Positions 50,178 through 58,370 of a DNA stretch of 64,000 nt are shown here, piece by piece. The stretch spans positions 62,001-126,000 of the forward strand of contig NZ_JACRSP010000003.1 of the NCBI RefSeq assembly GCF_014384765.1, given 5' to 3'. Below the pieces are notes generated by a model, which worked only from the letters and a program-made list of their open reading frames with translations, was not told where the DNA came from and made no database searches. Position 1 is the first letter of the stretch. Every line of letters begins with the position of its first letter. Origin of the DNA: Feifania hominis. Lineage in GTDB: Bacteria > Bacillota > Clostridia > Oscillospirales > Feifaniaceae. Both the position numbers and the translations under genes were made by a program.

Positions 50178-52000
50178 GCAACGCACCGAAAAAAACGATG
50201 AGAGGCCCCGGCATGAAACATCTCGCGGGTGAGAAAGCCAGGGACTTCAAGGGCACCATGGGCAAGCTCGCGGGCTATCTCTCCCGGTTCAAGGTCGGCA
50301 TCATCCTCGTGGTGATCTTCGCCGTCGGCAGCGCCGCTTTTTCCATTGTGGGGCCGAAGATTCTCGGCCAGGCGACCCAGGCCATCTTCGAGGGCCTTGT
50401 CAGCAAGATCACCGGCGGCGCCGGCATCGACTTTGGCCGGGTCGCCCAGATTCTGCTCTTCCTGCTGGCGATCTACGGCGTGAGTTCCCTGTTCTCGTTT
50501 GTTCAGGGCTTTATCATGAGCGGCGTCTCGCAGAAGGTTTCCTACCGGCTGCGCCGCGACATCTCTCAGAAGATCAACCGCCTGCCCATGAAGTACTTTG
50601 ACACCAAGACCCACGGCGAGGTGCTCTCGCGCGTGACAAACGACATTGATACGCTCAGCCAGAGCCTCAACCAGAGCATGACCCAGATCATCACCTCGAT
50701 TACCACCGTCATCGGCGTGCTGATTATGATGTTCTCCATCAGCTGGCTGATGACCATTGTGGCGCTGCTGATTCTGCCGCTGTCCATGCTGCTGATCTCG
50801 CGCATCGTCAAGCGCTCTCAGAAGTACTTCAAGGCCCAGCAGGAGTACCTCGGCCATGTAAACGGCCAGGTCGAAGAGGTCTACGGCGGTCACAGCATCG
50901 TCAAAGCGTTCAACAACGAGCAGCGTGTCACCGACGAGTTCAACCACCTCAACGACACCCTCTACAACTCCGCGTGGAAGTCGCAGTTTCTCTCCGGTCT
51001 CATGCAGCCCATGATGCAGTTCATCGGCAACATCGGCTATGTGGCGGTCTCGATTCTCGGCGGTGTGCTCGCCATTCGGGGAACGATCAACGTCGGCGAG
51101 ATCCAGTCGTTTATCCAGTATGTCAGAAGCTTCAACCAGCCCATCTCCCAGGGGGCGCAGGTGGTCAACATGCTGCAGTCTACAGCGGCGGCGGCCGAGC
51201 GCGTGTTCGAGTTTCTCGACGAGCCCGAGGAGGACCAGACCGTGCCGAATCCGGTGTCCATCGAGGGGCTCTCCGGGCGCGTGAGCTTTGAGCATGTTCG
51301 CTTCGGCTACAACCCCGACAAGATCATCGTCAAGGATTTCTCCTGCGAGGTTGAGCCCGGCCAGAAAGTGGCCATTGTCGGCCCGACCGGCGCCGGAAAG
51401 ACCACCATGGTAAAACTGCTGATGCGCTTTTACGATGTGACCAGCGGCACCATCCGCGTGGACGGCCACGACATCCGCGACTTCAACCGCAGTGAGCTGC
51501 GCGAGCTGTTCGGCATGGTGCTGCAGGACACGTGGCTCTTCAACGGCACCATCATGGAGAACATCCGCTACGGCAGACTTGACGCTACTGACGAGCAGGT
51601 CATGGCAGCCGCCAAGGCCGCCCACGCCGACCGCTTCATCCGCACGCTGCCCGACGGCTATCAGATGGTGCTCAACGAGGAGGCGAGCAACGTCTCCCAG
51701 GGACAAAAGCAGCTTCTGACCATCGCGCGCGCCATTCTCGCCGACCCGAAGATTCTCATTCTCGACGAGGCGACAAGCTCGGTCGACACCAGAACCGAGC
51801 TGCGCATTCAGCGGGCCATGGACAATCTCATGCGCGGCAGAACGAGCTTTGTCATCGCCCACCGGCTCTCGACCATTCGCGACGCCGACCTGATTCTGGT
51901 CATGCGCGACGGCGACATCGTCGAACAGGGCCGACACGAGGAACTCCTCGAGAGAGGCGGCTTCTACGCCGAACTCTACAACTCGCAGTTTGACAGCTGA
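50174..52000 (+). CDS. ABC exporter half, catalytic subunit
   Basis: 608 residues, overlapping the first subunit by 4 nt (ATGA). Six transmembrane helices are followed by an ATPase domain with Walker A GPTGAGKTT, a divergent signature VSQGQKQLLT, and Walker B ILILDEATSSVD with the catalytic Glu. It complements its partner: its own Walker B faces the partner's good signature, giving one working ATP site. It probably exports drugs or lipids. Confidence 0.94.
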   Translation: MSNAPKKTMRGPGMKHLAGEKARDFKGTMGKLAGYLSRFKVGIILVVIFAVGSAAFSIVGPKILGQATQAIFEGLVSKITGGAGIDFGRVAQILLFLLAIYGVSSLFSFVQGFIMSGVSQKVSYRLRRDISQKINRLPMKYFDTKTHGEVLSRVTNDIDTLSQSLNQSMTQIITSITTVIGVLIMMFSISWLMTIVALLILPLSMLLISRIVKRSQKYFKAQQEYLGHVNGQVEEVYGGHSIVKAFNNEQRVTDEFNHLNDTLYNSAWKSQFLSGLMQPMMQFIGNIGYVAVSILGGVLAIRGTINVGEIQSFIQYVRSFNQPISQGAQVVNMLQSTAAAAERVFEFLDEPEEDQTVPNPVSIEGLSGRVSFEHVRFGYNPDKIIVKDFSCEVEPGQKVAIVGPTGAGKTTMVKLLMRFYDVTSGTIRVDGHDIRDFNRSELRELFGMVLQDTWLFNGTIMENIRYGRLDATDEQVMAAAKAAHADRFIRTLPDGYQMVLNEEASNVSQGQKQLLTIARAILADPKILILDEATSSVDTRTELRIQRAMDNLMRGRTSFVIAHRLSTIRDADLILVMRDGDIVEQGRHEELLERGGFYAELYNSQFDS

Positions 52001-52016
52001 AAAGTTTGAATACAAG

Positions 52017-52055
52017 GCAGGGGCCCCACTGTTACGGGGCCCCTGCTTCTTTCTT
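52017..52055 (+). terminator. Terminator of the marR-ABC operon
   Basis: GCAGGGGCCCC (52017-52027) pairs with GGGGCCCCTGC (52036-52046), then TTCTTTCTT. It overlaps the last codons of the convergent LysR gene. Confidence 0.88.
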
Positions 52056-52943
52056 GCCGGGTGATAGTTGAAACCGGCTCCTCATTGTTTTTTTCGCGTA
52101 TTCCACCAATCTTCTGGTCACCGGCGAAGCATCTCTCAGTGAGGGAACCGCAATGCCAAGAGTGATATACTGAGGTGGAGAAAACGGTATTTCGGCCACA
52201 TTTCCCACCCAATTTTCAGAGATTAACCTCTGATTAAAGCTGACGCCCAATCCGGCAGCAACCATATTATAAGTGGTAAAGGCGTCCTTTGTCGTAAAGC
52301 TGACAGTCGGGTTTAACTGCAGCGCGGCGAGAAGACGATCCTGATCCGTGTCACTGTCTGGCGATGTCTGAATGAAGGGCTCATGTTCCAGATCGCGCAC
52401 CGGGAAAAAGTCGGCTGAAGCCAGCGGATGCTGCTGCGGCAGCCAGGCGACGATTTCATCCTGAAAGACAGGGATCCAGTCACAGTTGGCAGTGCCGGGC
52501 TTCGCGCAAAAACAGCAATCCACAGATTTTTCACACAACCATGCTGTCATTTCCCTGTTGCTGCCCTCTTTCATGTGAATCAGAATGCCGGGGTGGAGTG
52601 TGCGAAACTCTTTGAGAATGGGCGGCAGCAACATGGACGACACGCTGAAGTAGCTTCCAATTGTCAACACGCCGCAGACGGCGCCGCGTATGTCGGAACT
52701 CAACTGCGCCGCATGGTTATGGGCCCGAACAATGTCGCGAAATACGGGCAGCATGATTCTTCCGTTTTCGGTGAGAACAACCCCCTTTTTGCTGCGAATA
52801 AACAGGGAAAAGCCGATTTCTTCTTCCAATGAGTTGATGATGCGGGTAATACCTGACTGTGTGTACCCAAGATCTTCCGCTGCGGCAGTAAGGCTGCCAT
52901 GGTCAACCGCTGATAAAAAGGCTCTGCACTTTACTTCTTCCAT
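52032..52943 (-). CDS. LysR family transcriptional regulator
   Basis: 303 residues from the ATG at 52943, behind AAGGTG. The N-terminal helix-turn-helix is typical (FLSAVDHGSLTAAAEDLGYT, then QSGITRIINSLEEEIGFSLF), followed by a two-lobed effector-binding domain. Codon use is less GC-biased than the neighbours. It is divergent from a threonine aldolase-like gene, the classic arrangement for LysR control of the adjacent gene. Confidence 0.92.
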   Translation of the reverse strand: MEEVKCRAFLSAVDHGSLTAAAEDLGYTQSGITRIINSLEEEIGFSLFIRSKKGVVLTENGRIMLPVFRDIVRAHNHAAQLSSDIRGAVCGVLTIGSYFSVSSMLLPPILKEFRTLHPGILIHMKEGSNREMTAWLCEKSVDCCFCAKPGTANCDWIPVFQDEIVAWLPQQHPLASADFFPVRDLEHEPFIQTSPDSDTDQDRLLAALQLNPTVSFTTKDAFTTYNMVAAGLGVSFNQRLISENWVGNVAEIPFSPPQYITLGIAVPSLRDASPVTRRLVEYAKKTMRSRFQLSPGKKEAGAP

Positions 52944-53069
52944 CTCTGCACCTTCATGATTAATATTCATGTTTGATATGAGAAATTGAATGTTGTCTCA
53001 TGGATAAATGTATTTTACAATACAGGAAAAGGGCTGTCAAATAACGGCAAACAGAGGGGAGAGTCAGAG
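52944..53069. promoter_or_regulatory. Divergent LysR/aldolase control region
   Basis: Two inverted repeats are visible: CATGA-N7-TCATG at 52955-52971 and ATGAGA-N12-TCTCAT at 52978-53001. Either could be a LysR site. No clear -35/-10 pair is evident. Confidence 0.5.
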
Positions 53070-54116
53070 TTGGAAGCAAGAAAAGTACATTTTGACAACG
53101 ATTATATGGAAGGGGCCCATCCCCTTATTTTAAAAAAAATTGTTGAAACCAATGAAATGAAAACAGAGGGCTATGGCATTGACCGGTTTTCGGAGCAGGC
53201 CAGAGAAAAAATACGCATAGCCTGCCAGGCCCCGCATGCGGAAGTACACTTTCTCTGCGGAGGAACACAGACAAACAGTATTGTAATTGGGGCGCTGCTG
53301 AGACCCTGTCAGGGTGTTATCGCTGCGCTCAGCGGACACATCAATGTTCACGAAGCAGGTGCCATTGAGGCTGGGGGGCACAAGATCCTGGCGATACCCC
53401 ACCGTGACGGTAAAATAGACGCTGATCAGATTCAAAAGACAGTAAACAGCTATCAACACGATCTCAATCGAGAGCACATGGTAATGCCTGGGATGGTATA
53501 CCTTTCTCAGCCCACCGAGTACGGAACGCTGTATTCGCTGAAAGAACTTCAGGAAATCAGCGCGGTATGCCGTGAAAATAACATTCCGCTTTATCTGGAT
53601 GGAGCCAGACTTGCCTACGCATTGGCCTGCCCGGAAAACGATGTTTCCCTGTGCGATATTGCGCGGCTCTGTGACATTTTCTACATTGGTGCAACAAAGT
53701 GCGGCGCGCTGCTTGGTGAAGCCGTTGTCATTCCCCGGGAAGGATTGATTCCGCACTTTTTCTCCATTATCAAACAACGCGGGGCTCTATTGGCTAAGGG
53801 AAGACTATTGGGGATACAATTTCAAGAGCTGTTTACGGATGACCTCTATATGAAGATTGGGAAACCGGCTATACAGGCCGCAAAGCGGATCAGAGAAGCA
53901 CTGAAACAACAGGGTTATACGCTCTTCACTGAATCACCAACCAACCAGGTCTTCTGTGTGATGAGTGACAGAGAGCAAAAAGAATTAAACCGAAAGGTTA
54001 CATTTGGATACTGGGAAAAATTTGATGACACACATACGGTCATTCGATTTGCCACAAGTTGGGCCACACGGGAAGAGGACGTAGAGGAACTGATAAACAT
54101 TCTAAAAGCTCTTTAA
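53070..54116 (+). CDS. Low-specificity L-threonine aldolase-like PLP enzyme
   Basis: 348 residues from a TTG at 53070, behind GAGGGGAGAG; an in-frame ATG at 52986 would add 28 residues unlike the family. NDYMEGAHPLIL, the cofactor region CGGTQTNS, LDGARLAYA and the PLP lysine in YIGATKCGALLGE match threonine aldolase/beta-eliminating lyases, which cleave threonine or allo-threonine to glycine and acetaldehyde. Lower GC and its own regulator suggest a two-gene cassette gained by transfer. Confidence 0.88.
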   Translation: MEARKVHFDNDYMEGAHPLILKKIVETNEMKTEGYGIDRFSEQAREKIRIACQAPHAEVHFLCGGTQTNSIVIGALLRPCQGVIAALSGHINVHEAGAIEAGGHKILAIPHRDGKIDADQIQKTVNSYQHDLNREHMVMPGMVYLSQPTEYGTLYSLKELQEISAVCRENNIPLYLDGARLAYALACPENDVSLCDIARLCDIFYIGATKCGALLGEAVVIPREGLIPHFFSIIKQRGALLAKGRLLGIQFQELFTDDLYMKIGKPAIQAAKRIREALKQQGYTLFTESPTNQVFCVMSDREQKELNRKVTFGYWEKFDDTHTVIRFATSWATREEDVEELINILKAL

Positions 54117-54128
54117 ATAATCGCGATA

Positions 54129-54170
54129 AAATGTAAGCCGGCAGAACTCTGCCGGCTTACATTTATTTTT
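54129..54170. terminator. Bidirectional terminator
   Basis: AAATGTAAGCCGGCAG pairs with CTGCCGGCTTACATTT around AACT. It serves the aldolase and the convergent XRE gene. Confidence 0.92.
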
Positions 54171-54360
54171 TCAGGAAGAGGTCGTTCGGTGTGCAGTGGA
54201 GCAGCTCGCACAGACGCTCGATGTTGTCGTATTTGATTGAGGCCGTCTCGTTGTTGAGCATTTTGCTCAGGTTCTGATAGGTCATATCCATGTTCTTGTA
54301 GAGCCAGTATTTTGTCTTCCCTTTTTTGTAGAGAAGTTCGAGGACATTGAGTGTAATCAT
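54163..54360 (-). CDS. Small XRE-type helix-turn-helix regulator
   Basis: 65 residues from the ATG at 54360 (MITLNVLELLYKKGKTKYWL), with AGGTGACC upstream. It is essentially one HTH_XRE domain: KYWLYKNMDMTYQNLSKMLN is the recognition region, followed by IERLCELLHCTPNDLF, as in YozG/Cro-like orphan regulators. The target is unknown. It abuts the repeat cluster. Confidence 0.88.
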   Translation of the reverse strand: MITLNVLELLYKKGKTKYWLYKNMDMTYQNLSKMLNNETASIKYDNIERLCELLHCTPNDLFLKK

Positions 54361-54406
54361 ATGGTCACCTAAATCATATTTTCTGGGTGAATTGCGCCGC
54401 AAACCG

Positions 54407-54710
54407 TGATATAATAGCCGCATACGCGGCTATTATATTTATTTCAGCCCGTTTTTCTCGCCCCTTGCGGGGCAACCGAAAAACATGGGCAGAATACCGT
54501 CTGTGCTGCGCACATACGGTATTGGCCGCATACGCGGCTATCATATTCATTTCAGCCCGTTTTTCTCGCCCCTTGCGGGGCAACCGAAAAACATGGGCAG
54601 AATACCGTCTGTGCTGCGCACATACGGTATTGGCCGCATACGCGGTTATCATTCATTCCGGCTCGTTTTTTCGCCCGGAACCAAAATGGATGGGTACCGT
54701 TTGTAGCGCG
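54407..54710 (+). repeat. Dispersed palindromic repeat array, 108-bp tandem units
   Basis: Units start at 54417, 54525 and 54633 (period 108). Each has a GCCGC/GCGGC hairpin, the core TTTTTCTCGCCCCTTGCGGG and GGCAACCGAAAAACATGG, then AATACCGT/ACGGTATT. The first copy also has ATAATAGCCGC/GCGGCTATTAT with TATAAT; the third is decayed. The core matches 12651 and 30926. Confidence 0.85.
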
Positions 54711-54757
54711 CAATCACTCGAATTACAGCTTTGTTACCGTCAGGAGGGGTTGGTAGT

Positions 54758-55975
54758 ATGCTTACCGAAACAATGCGTGAAGAGCTGAAGTGCCTTGAGG
54801 CCCAGCTCGTCGATTTCCGCCGGGATCTTCACATGCACCCGGAGCTGCTCTATGAAGAGGACCGCACGAGAGAGAAGATCATCGCGTGGCTCAAGGATTG
54901 CGGCCTTGAGATTCAGACCGGCGTCGGTCAGCTCTTTCACAAGGGCGTGGTCGCGACGCTTCGCGGCGGGCGGCCCGGCAAGACGATTCTGCTGCGCGCC
55001 GACATCGATGCTCTCCCAATACAGGATATGAAGCAGGTGCCCTATCGGTCACAGGTGGCGGGCAAAATGCACGCCTGCGGCCATGATCTGCACACCACGG
55101 CGCTGCTTGGCGCGGCCCGCGTGCTCGCGGCCCACCGCGACGAGGTGCCCGGCACGGTGCGCTTCGTCTTTGAGCCATCCGAGGAAAACGGTCTGCCCGA
55201 CGGCACGGGCGGCATCCGCAGCGGAGGGCTCGATCTCGTGCTCGACGGCGTCTGCGACGGGGTGGACCTCGCCTTTGCGCTGCACACCAATTCCGAGATT
55301 GACTCGGGCACCATTCTGCTCTTTGAAAAAGAGGCGCTCTCCGCCTCCTCGTCGTTCAAGGTGACTTTCCACGGCCGGGCCGGCCACAGCTCGGCCCCGC
55401 AGATCGCGCGCGACGCGGTGCTCATGGGCGCCGAGTACATCACGGCGAGCTACCTGATGATGAACCGCTGCTTTGACCCGCGTGAGAGCAATGTTCTGAC
55501 CTATTGCACCATCGAGGGAGGCGACGCGATCAACGTCATCGCCGACCGCTGCCACATCACCGGCAAGTTCCGCTGCTTTGACCAGGAGCTCAGAAAAGTC
55601 ATCTGGCAGAAGCTTCGGGATCTCGGGGAAAATGTGGCCCAGCGCTGGGAGGGCTCCTTTGTGATGGAGGAGCCGACCGACGGCACCCTCGCGACCATCA
55701 ACACCCCCGAGGGGGTCGAGGCCGTGGCGCGAGCCGCGGCGCGCGTGCTCGGCGGGGAGAACGTCGTGCGCACCACAAAGCCTGCGATGTGCAGCGAGGA
55801 TTTCTCCTACTACCTCGACCGGGTGGGCGGCGCCATGTTCATGCTGGGTACGGCCAACCGGGAAAAGGGAATCTTCCAGCCGCTGCACAGCGCCCTCTAC
55901 GACGTGGATGAGGACGCCATCGTCCTCGGCTCACAGATCATGGCGGGAGTTGTCTTCGCGGCAAACGGCGACTGA
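54758..55975 (+). CDS. M20 family amidohydrolase/aminoacylase
   Basis: 405 residues from the ATG at 54758, behind AGGAGGGG. RRDLHMHPEL, MHACGHDLHTTAL and FEPSEEN provide the dinuclear metal ligands; a dimerisation domain (FHGRAGHSSAP) and the terminal MCSEDFSYY motif follow. M20D enzymes deacylate N-acyl or N-acetyl amino acids. It heads an operon with an MFS carrier 24 nt downstream, which may import or export the substrate or product. Confidence 0.93.
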   Translation: MLTETMREELKCLEAQLVDFRRDLHMHPELLYEEDRTREKIIAWLKDCGLEIQTGVGQLFHKGVVATLRGGRPGKTILLRADIDALPIQDMKQVPYRSQVAGKMHACGHDLHTTALLGAARVLAAHRDEVPGTVRFVFEPSEENGLPDGTGGIRSGGLDLVLDGVCDGVDLAFALHTNSEIDSGTILLFEKEALSASSSFKVTFHGRAGHSSAPQIARDAVLMGAEYITASYLMMNRCFDPRESNVLTYCTIEGGDAINVIADRCHITGKFRCFDQELRKVIWQKLRDLGENVAQRWEGSFVMEEPTDGTLATINTPEGVEAVARAAARVLGGENVVRTTKPAMCSEDFSYYLDRVGGAMFMLGTANREKGIFQPLHSALYDVDEDAIVLGSQIMAGVVFAANGD

Positions 55976-55999
55976 GATACATCAGGGAGGGGAACCAGG

Positions 56000-57241
56000 A
56001 TGGAAACCAACACCACTGCGGCAACGGCAAGGACTGAGGACCCGAAATACACCCAAAACCACAAATACTACTACCCCGTACTGCTGGCGCTTGTCTTCTT
56101 TCTCTACGCGCCCGACTGCATTGTCACGGCCTACTTTGTAAAGTTTCTCGAGGGTGTGCTCCACTTCTCCAAGCCCCAGATCAGCACCATTACCGCGTTT
56201 GGCCCCATCGTGGCGCTGGCGGCCCAGGCGTTCTGGACCCGGCGCGCAAACAGCGCGCGCTGCCAGAACGACGTGCTGCAGCTGACCACCGTCGGAACGA
56301 TCGTGCTGACGCTGACCTATCTCTTTCACACCCGTGTGCCGCAGAGCGTGCTGTTTTTCTATGTGTTCGCCGTGACGGTGCTGATGAACTTCTTTCGCAC
56401 GGCCACGACCTTTCTGTGCGACTCCATCACGCTGACCTGCCTCGACCGTGCGCAGCGCCCGTTCGGCCCGGTGCGCCTGATGGGCTCCATCGGCTGGGCC
56501 ACGGCCTCGATCGTCTGCTCGCGGCTGCTCGACGGCCATTTCGGGCGCTTCCCGGTGATCGTCGCGGTGCTCTTCGGGCTTCTGCTGTGCGCCGAGGCGT
56601 TTCTGCCAAAGGTCCGCTCCGAGGCCGCGCCGAAGCAGAGGGGCAACACCTGGCGCTTCATCCGCCGCAAGTCGGTCTTCCCCTATGTGGTCTACATCAT
56701 GACCTTCATGCTCGGTTGGACACTCAGCGGCACGTTTTTCTTTCTCTACTACGAGAGCCTCGGCGGCAGCGCCTCGAACTACGGCGTCTACCAGATGCTC
56801 ATCACGCTTGTTGAGATCCCGGTGCTCTACAACGCCGACCGCATTTTGAACCGCTTCGGCCCGGCGAAAGTGCTCGCCTTTGCGGCGGTGGTCGTTGCGG
56901 CGCGCAACCTCTACCAGTCGCTGATCCCCTCGTGGGAGTGGGCGTTTGCGGCAGTGCTCATCAACGGCTTTACGGTGCTTCCTCTGTTTGTGCTGCCGAA
57001 GTACATGATGAGCGTGGCGGGACCGGGTGAGAAGACGACCGGCCAGATGGTCAACACCACCGCGCAGATTCTCTTCCGCTCGCTCGGCTCGCTGCTCAGC
57101 GGGTTCATCATCAAATACCTCTTTGGGGACGTCATCCGCCCGATCATGTGGGTCAGCGTCGTGTCGCTGCTCACGGGCGCGGTCTACATTCTCATCGCAG
57201 ACAAAAAAGCGGCGCAGTCGCAGCAGGAGTTTTCCAAATGA
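56000..57241 (+). CDS. MFS transporter
   Basis: 413 residues, about 12 hydrophobic helices, with the signature RPFGPVRLMGSIGWA between helices 4 and 5, as in nucleoside/sugar-proton symporter-like MFS proteins. The substrate is unknown; the M20 hydrolase next door suggests an acylated amino acid or peptide. GGGAGGGG precedes the ATG. Its stop overlaps the next start. Confidence 0.9.
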   Translation: METNTTAATARTEDPKYTQNHKYYYPVLLALVFFLYAPDCIVTAYFVKFLEGVLHFSKPQISTITAFGPIVALAAQAFWTRRANSARCQNDVLQLTTVGTIVLTLTYLFHTRVPQSVLFFYVFAVTVLMNFFRTATTFLCDSITLTCLDRAQRPFGPVRLMGSIGWATASIVCSRLLDGHFGRFPVIVAVLFGLLLCAEAFLPKVRSEAAPKQRGNTWRFIRRKSVFPYVVYIMTFMLGWTLSGTFFFLYYESLGGSASNYGVYQMLITLVEIPVLYNADRILNRFGPAKVLAFAAVVVAARNLYQSLIPSWEWAFAAVLINGFTVLPLFVLPKYMMSVAGPGEKTTGQMVNTTAQILFRSLGSLLSGFIIKYLFGDVIRPIMWVSVVSLLTGAVYILIADKKAAQSQQEFSK

Positions 57242-58005
57242 ATGAGACCATCCGAATTCTACTGATCGTCTGCCCGCTGATCTTTCTGTCGGGCCTGATC
57301 GACTCGGTCGCGGGCGGCGGGGGGCTGATCTCCCTGCCCGCCTATCTCGCGGCGGGGCTCCCGCCCCATCTCGCCGCCGGCACCAACAAGTGCTCGGCCA
57401 CGTTTGGCACGCTTGTGAGCACGCTGCGCTTTATGAAAAACAGGCGTGTGCACTATCTCTCAGCCGTGGTCTCGGCCGCGGCGGCACTCGCGGGCTCGTC
57501 GCTCGGGGCCATGCTCAACATGGGCGCCGACGAGCGGGTGCTGCAGGTTCTGCTCGTGGCGGCGCTGCCGGTGATCGCGGTATTTCTGCTGATCAAACGG
57601 GACTTCGGCGCCGAGAGCCGCATCGAGCGCCTGTCAAAGAGGGCGCTCGTCGCGCTGTCGCTTGCCATCGGCTTTGTGCTCGGCCTCTACGACGGATTCT
57701 TCGGCCCGGGCACCGGCACCTTTCTGATTCTGGCCTACACCGGCATTGTAGGCTTCGACCTCGTCACGGCGTCCGGCAATGCCAAGATCGTCAATCTCGC
57801 CTCGAACGTGGCGGCCTTTGTCACCTATGCGCTGGGCGGAAAGATTCTCTTTCTGATCGGCATTCCGGCGGCGCTCTTCGGCATCGCGGGCAACTGGATC
57901 GGCTCGGGGCTCGCGCTGAAAAGGGGCGCGAAGATCATCCGGCCCATGTTCTTTGTGGCGCTGGGAATTCTGCTGTGCAAGGTGCTCTGGGATCTGTTTT
58001 TCTGA
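57238..58005 (+). CDS. TSUP (TauE/SafE, DUF81) family membrane transporter
   Basis: 255 residues, overlapping the MFS gene by 4 nt. Eight hydrophobic helices with the glycine-rich VAGGGGLISLPAYLAAGLPP at the start of the first half and GFFGPGTGTFLILAYT at the start of the second define TauE/SafE. These carry sulfite, sulfonates or other organic anions, usually outward. The substrate here is not evident. Third and last gene of the M20 operon. Confidence 0.93.
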   Translation: MNETIRILLIVCPLIFLSGLIDSVAGGGGLISLPAYLAAGLPPHLAAGTNKCSATFGTLVSTLRFMKNRRVHYLSAVVSAAAALAGSSLGAMLNMGADERVLQVLLVAALPVIAVFLLIKRDFGAESRIERLSKRALVALSLAIGFVLGLYDGFFGPGTGTFLILAYTGIVGFDLVTASGNAKIVNLASNVAAFVTYALGGKILFLIGIPAALFGIAGNWIGSGLALKRGAKIIRPMFFVALGILLCKVLWDLFF

Positions 58006-58016
58006 GTGTGAGACAC

Positions 58017-58046
58017 CTCCCCGCCGGGCGGCGGGGAGATTTTTTT
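58017..58046 (+). terminator. Terminator of the M20-MFS-TSUP operon
   Basis: CTCCCCGCC pairs with GGCGGGGAG around GGGC, with seven T. Confidence 0.92.
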
Positions 58047-58066
58047 GCGGCATTGTGAAAAAAATG

Positions 58067-58095
58067 TTGTTTTTCGGCGGTTCTTATTGTATAAT
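58067..58095 (+). promoter_or_regulatory. Promoter of the uracil permease gene
   Basis: TTGTTT (58067-58072) and TATAAT (58090-58095) are spaced 17 nt. Confidence 0.7.
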
Positions 58096-58101
58096 AGCCG
58101 A

Positions 58102-58370
58102 AAAGCGGTTTGGCTGCCGCTGCGGCAGACCGTCCGCCCGGCGTTTTGATGCGCGGGAAAAAGAGAATTTGCGGGAAAACTTGCAAATTTTTTTTGCCCA
58201 TTTCCGGGTGACAGCCGTACAATACGCAAATTTTTTTTGCGCATTTATAAGAACCAACCGGGGCCCCTGGCCCCGGCGGCGCTCGGGCGCCCGCTCACCG
58301 CGGGACGCGCGAAGCCGGGGGAGGCGCTGCCTCTCCCTTGGGAAATCACCATGAATAAGGGGGAAATTTC
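58102..58370 (+). promoter_or_regulatory. Approximately 270-nt structured leader of the uracil permease
   Basis: No gene is seen in the leader. It contains two 21-bp direct repeats (58183-58203 and 58226-58246, one mismatch), each with a GCAAA/TTTGC palindrome around a T-run, then a strong CCGGGGCC/GGCCCCGG hairpin (58258-58276) and more GC-rich inverted segments before AAGGGGG. I see neither a purine-riboswitch core nor a clear PyrR site. Confidence 0.5.

Noticed and set aside
54374..54652. Small repeated ORFs in the 108-bp array
   Set aside because: They only translate the non-coding repeat on both strands and have no ribosome sites.
54407..54710. CRISPR array
   Set aside because: The repeats are 108 bp, contiguous, and have no unique spacers; no cas genes are nearby.
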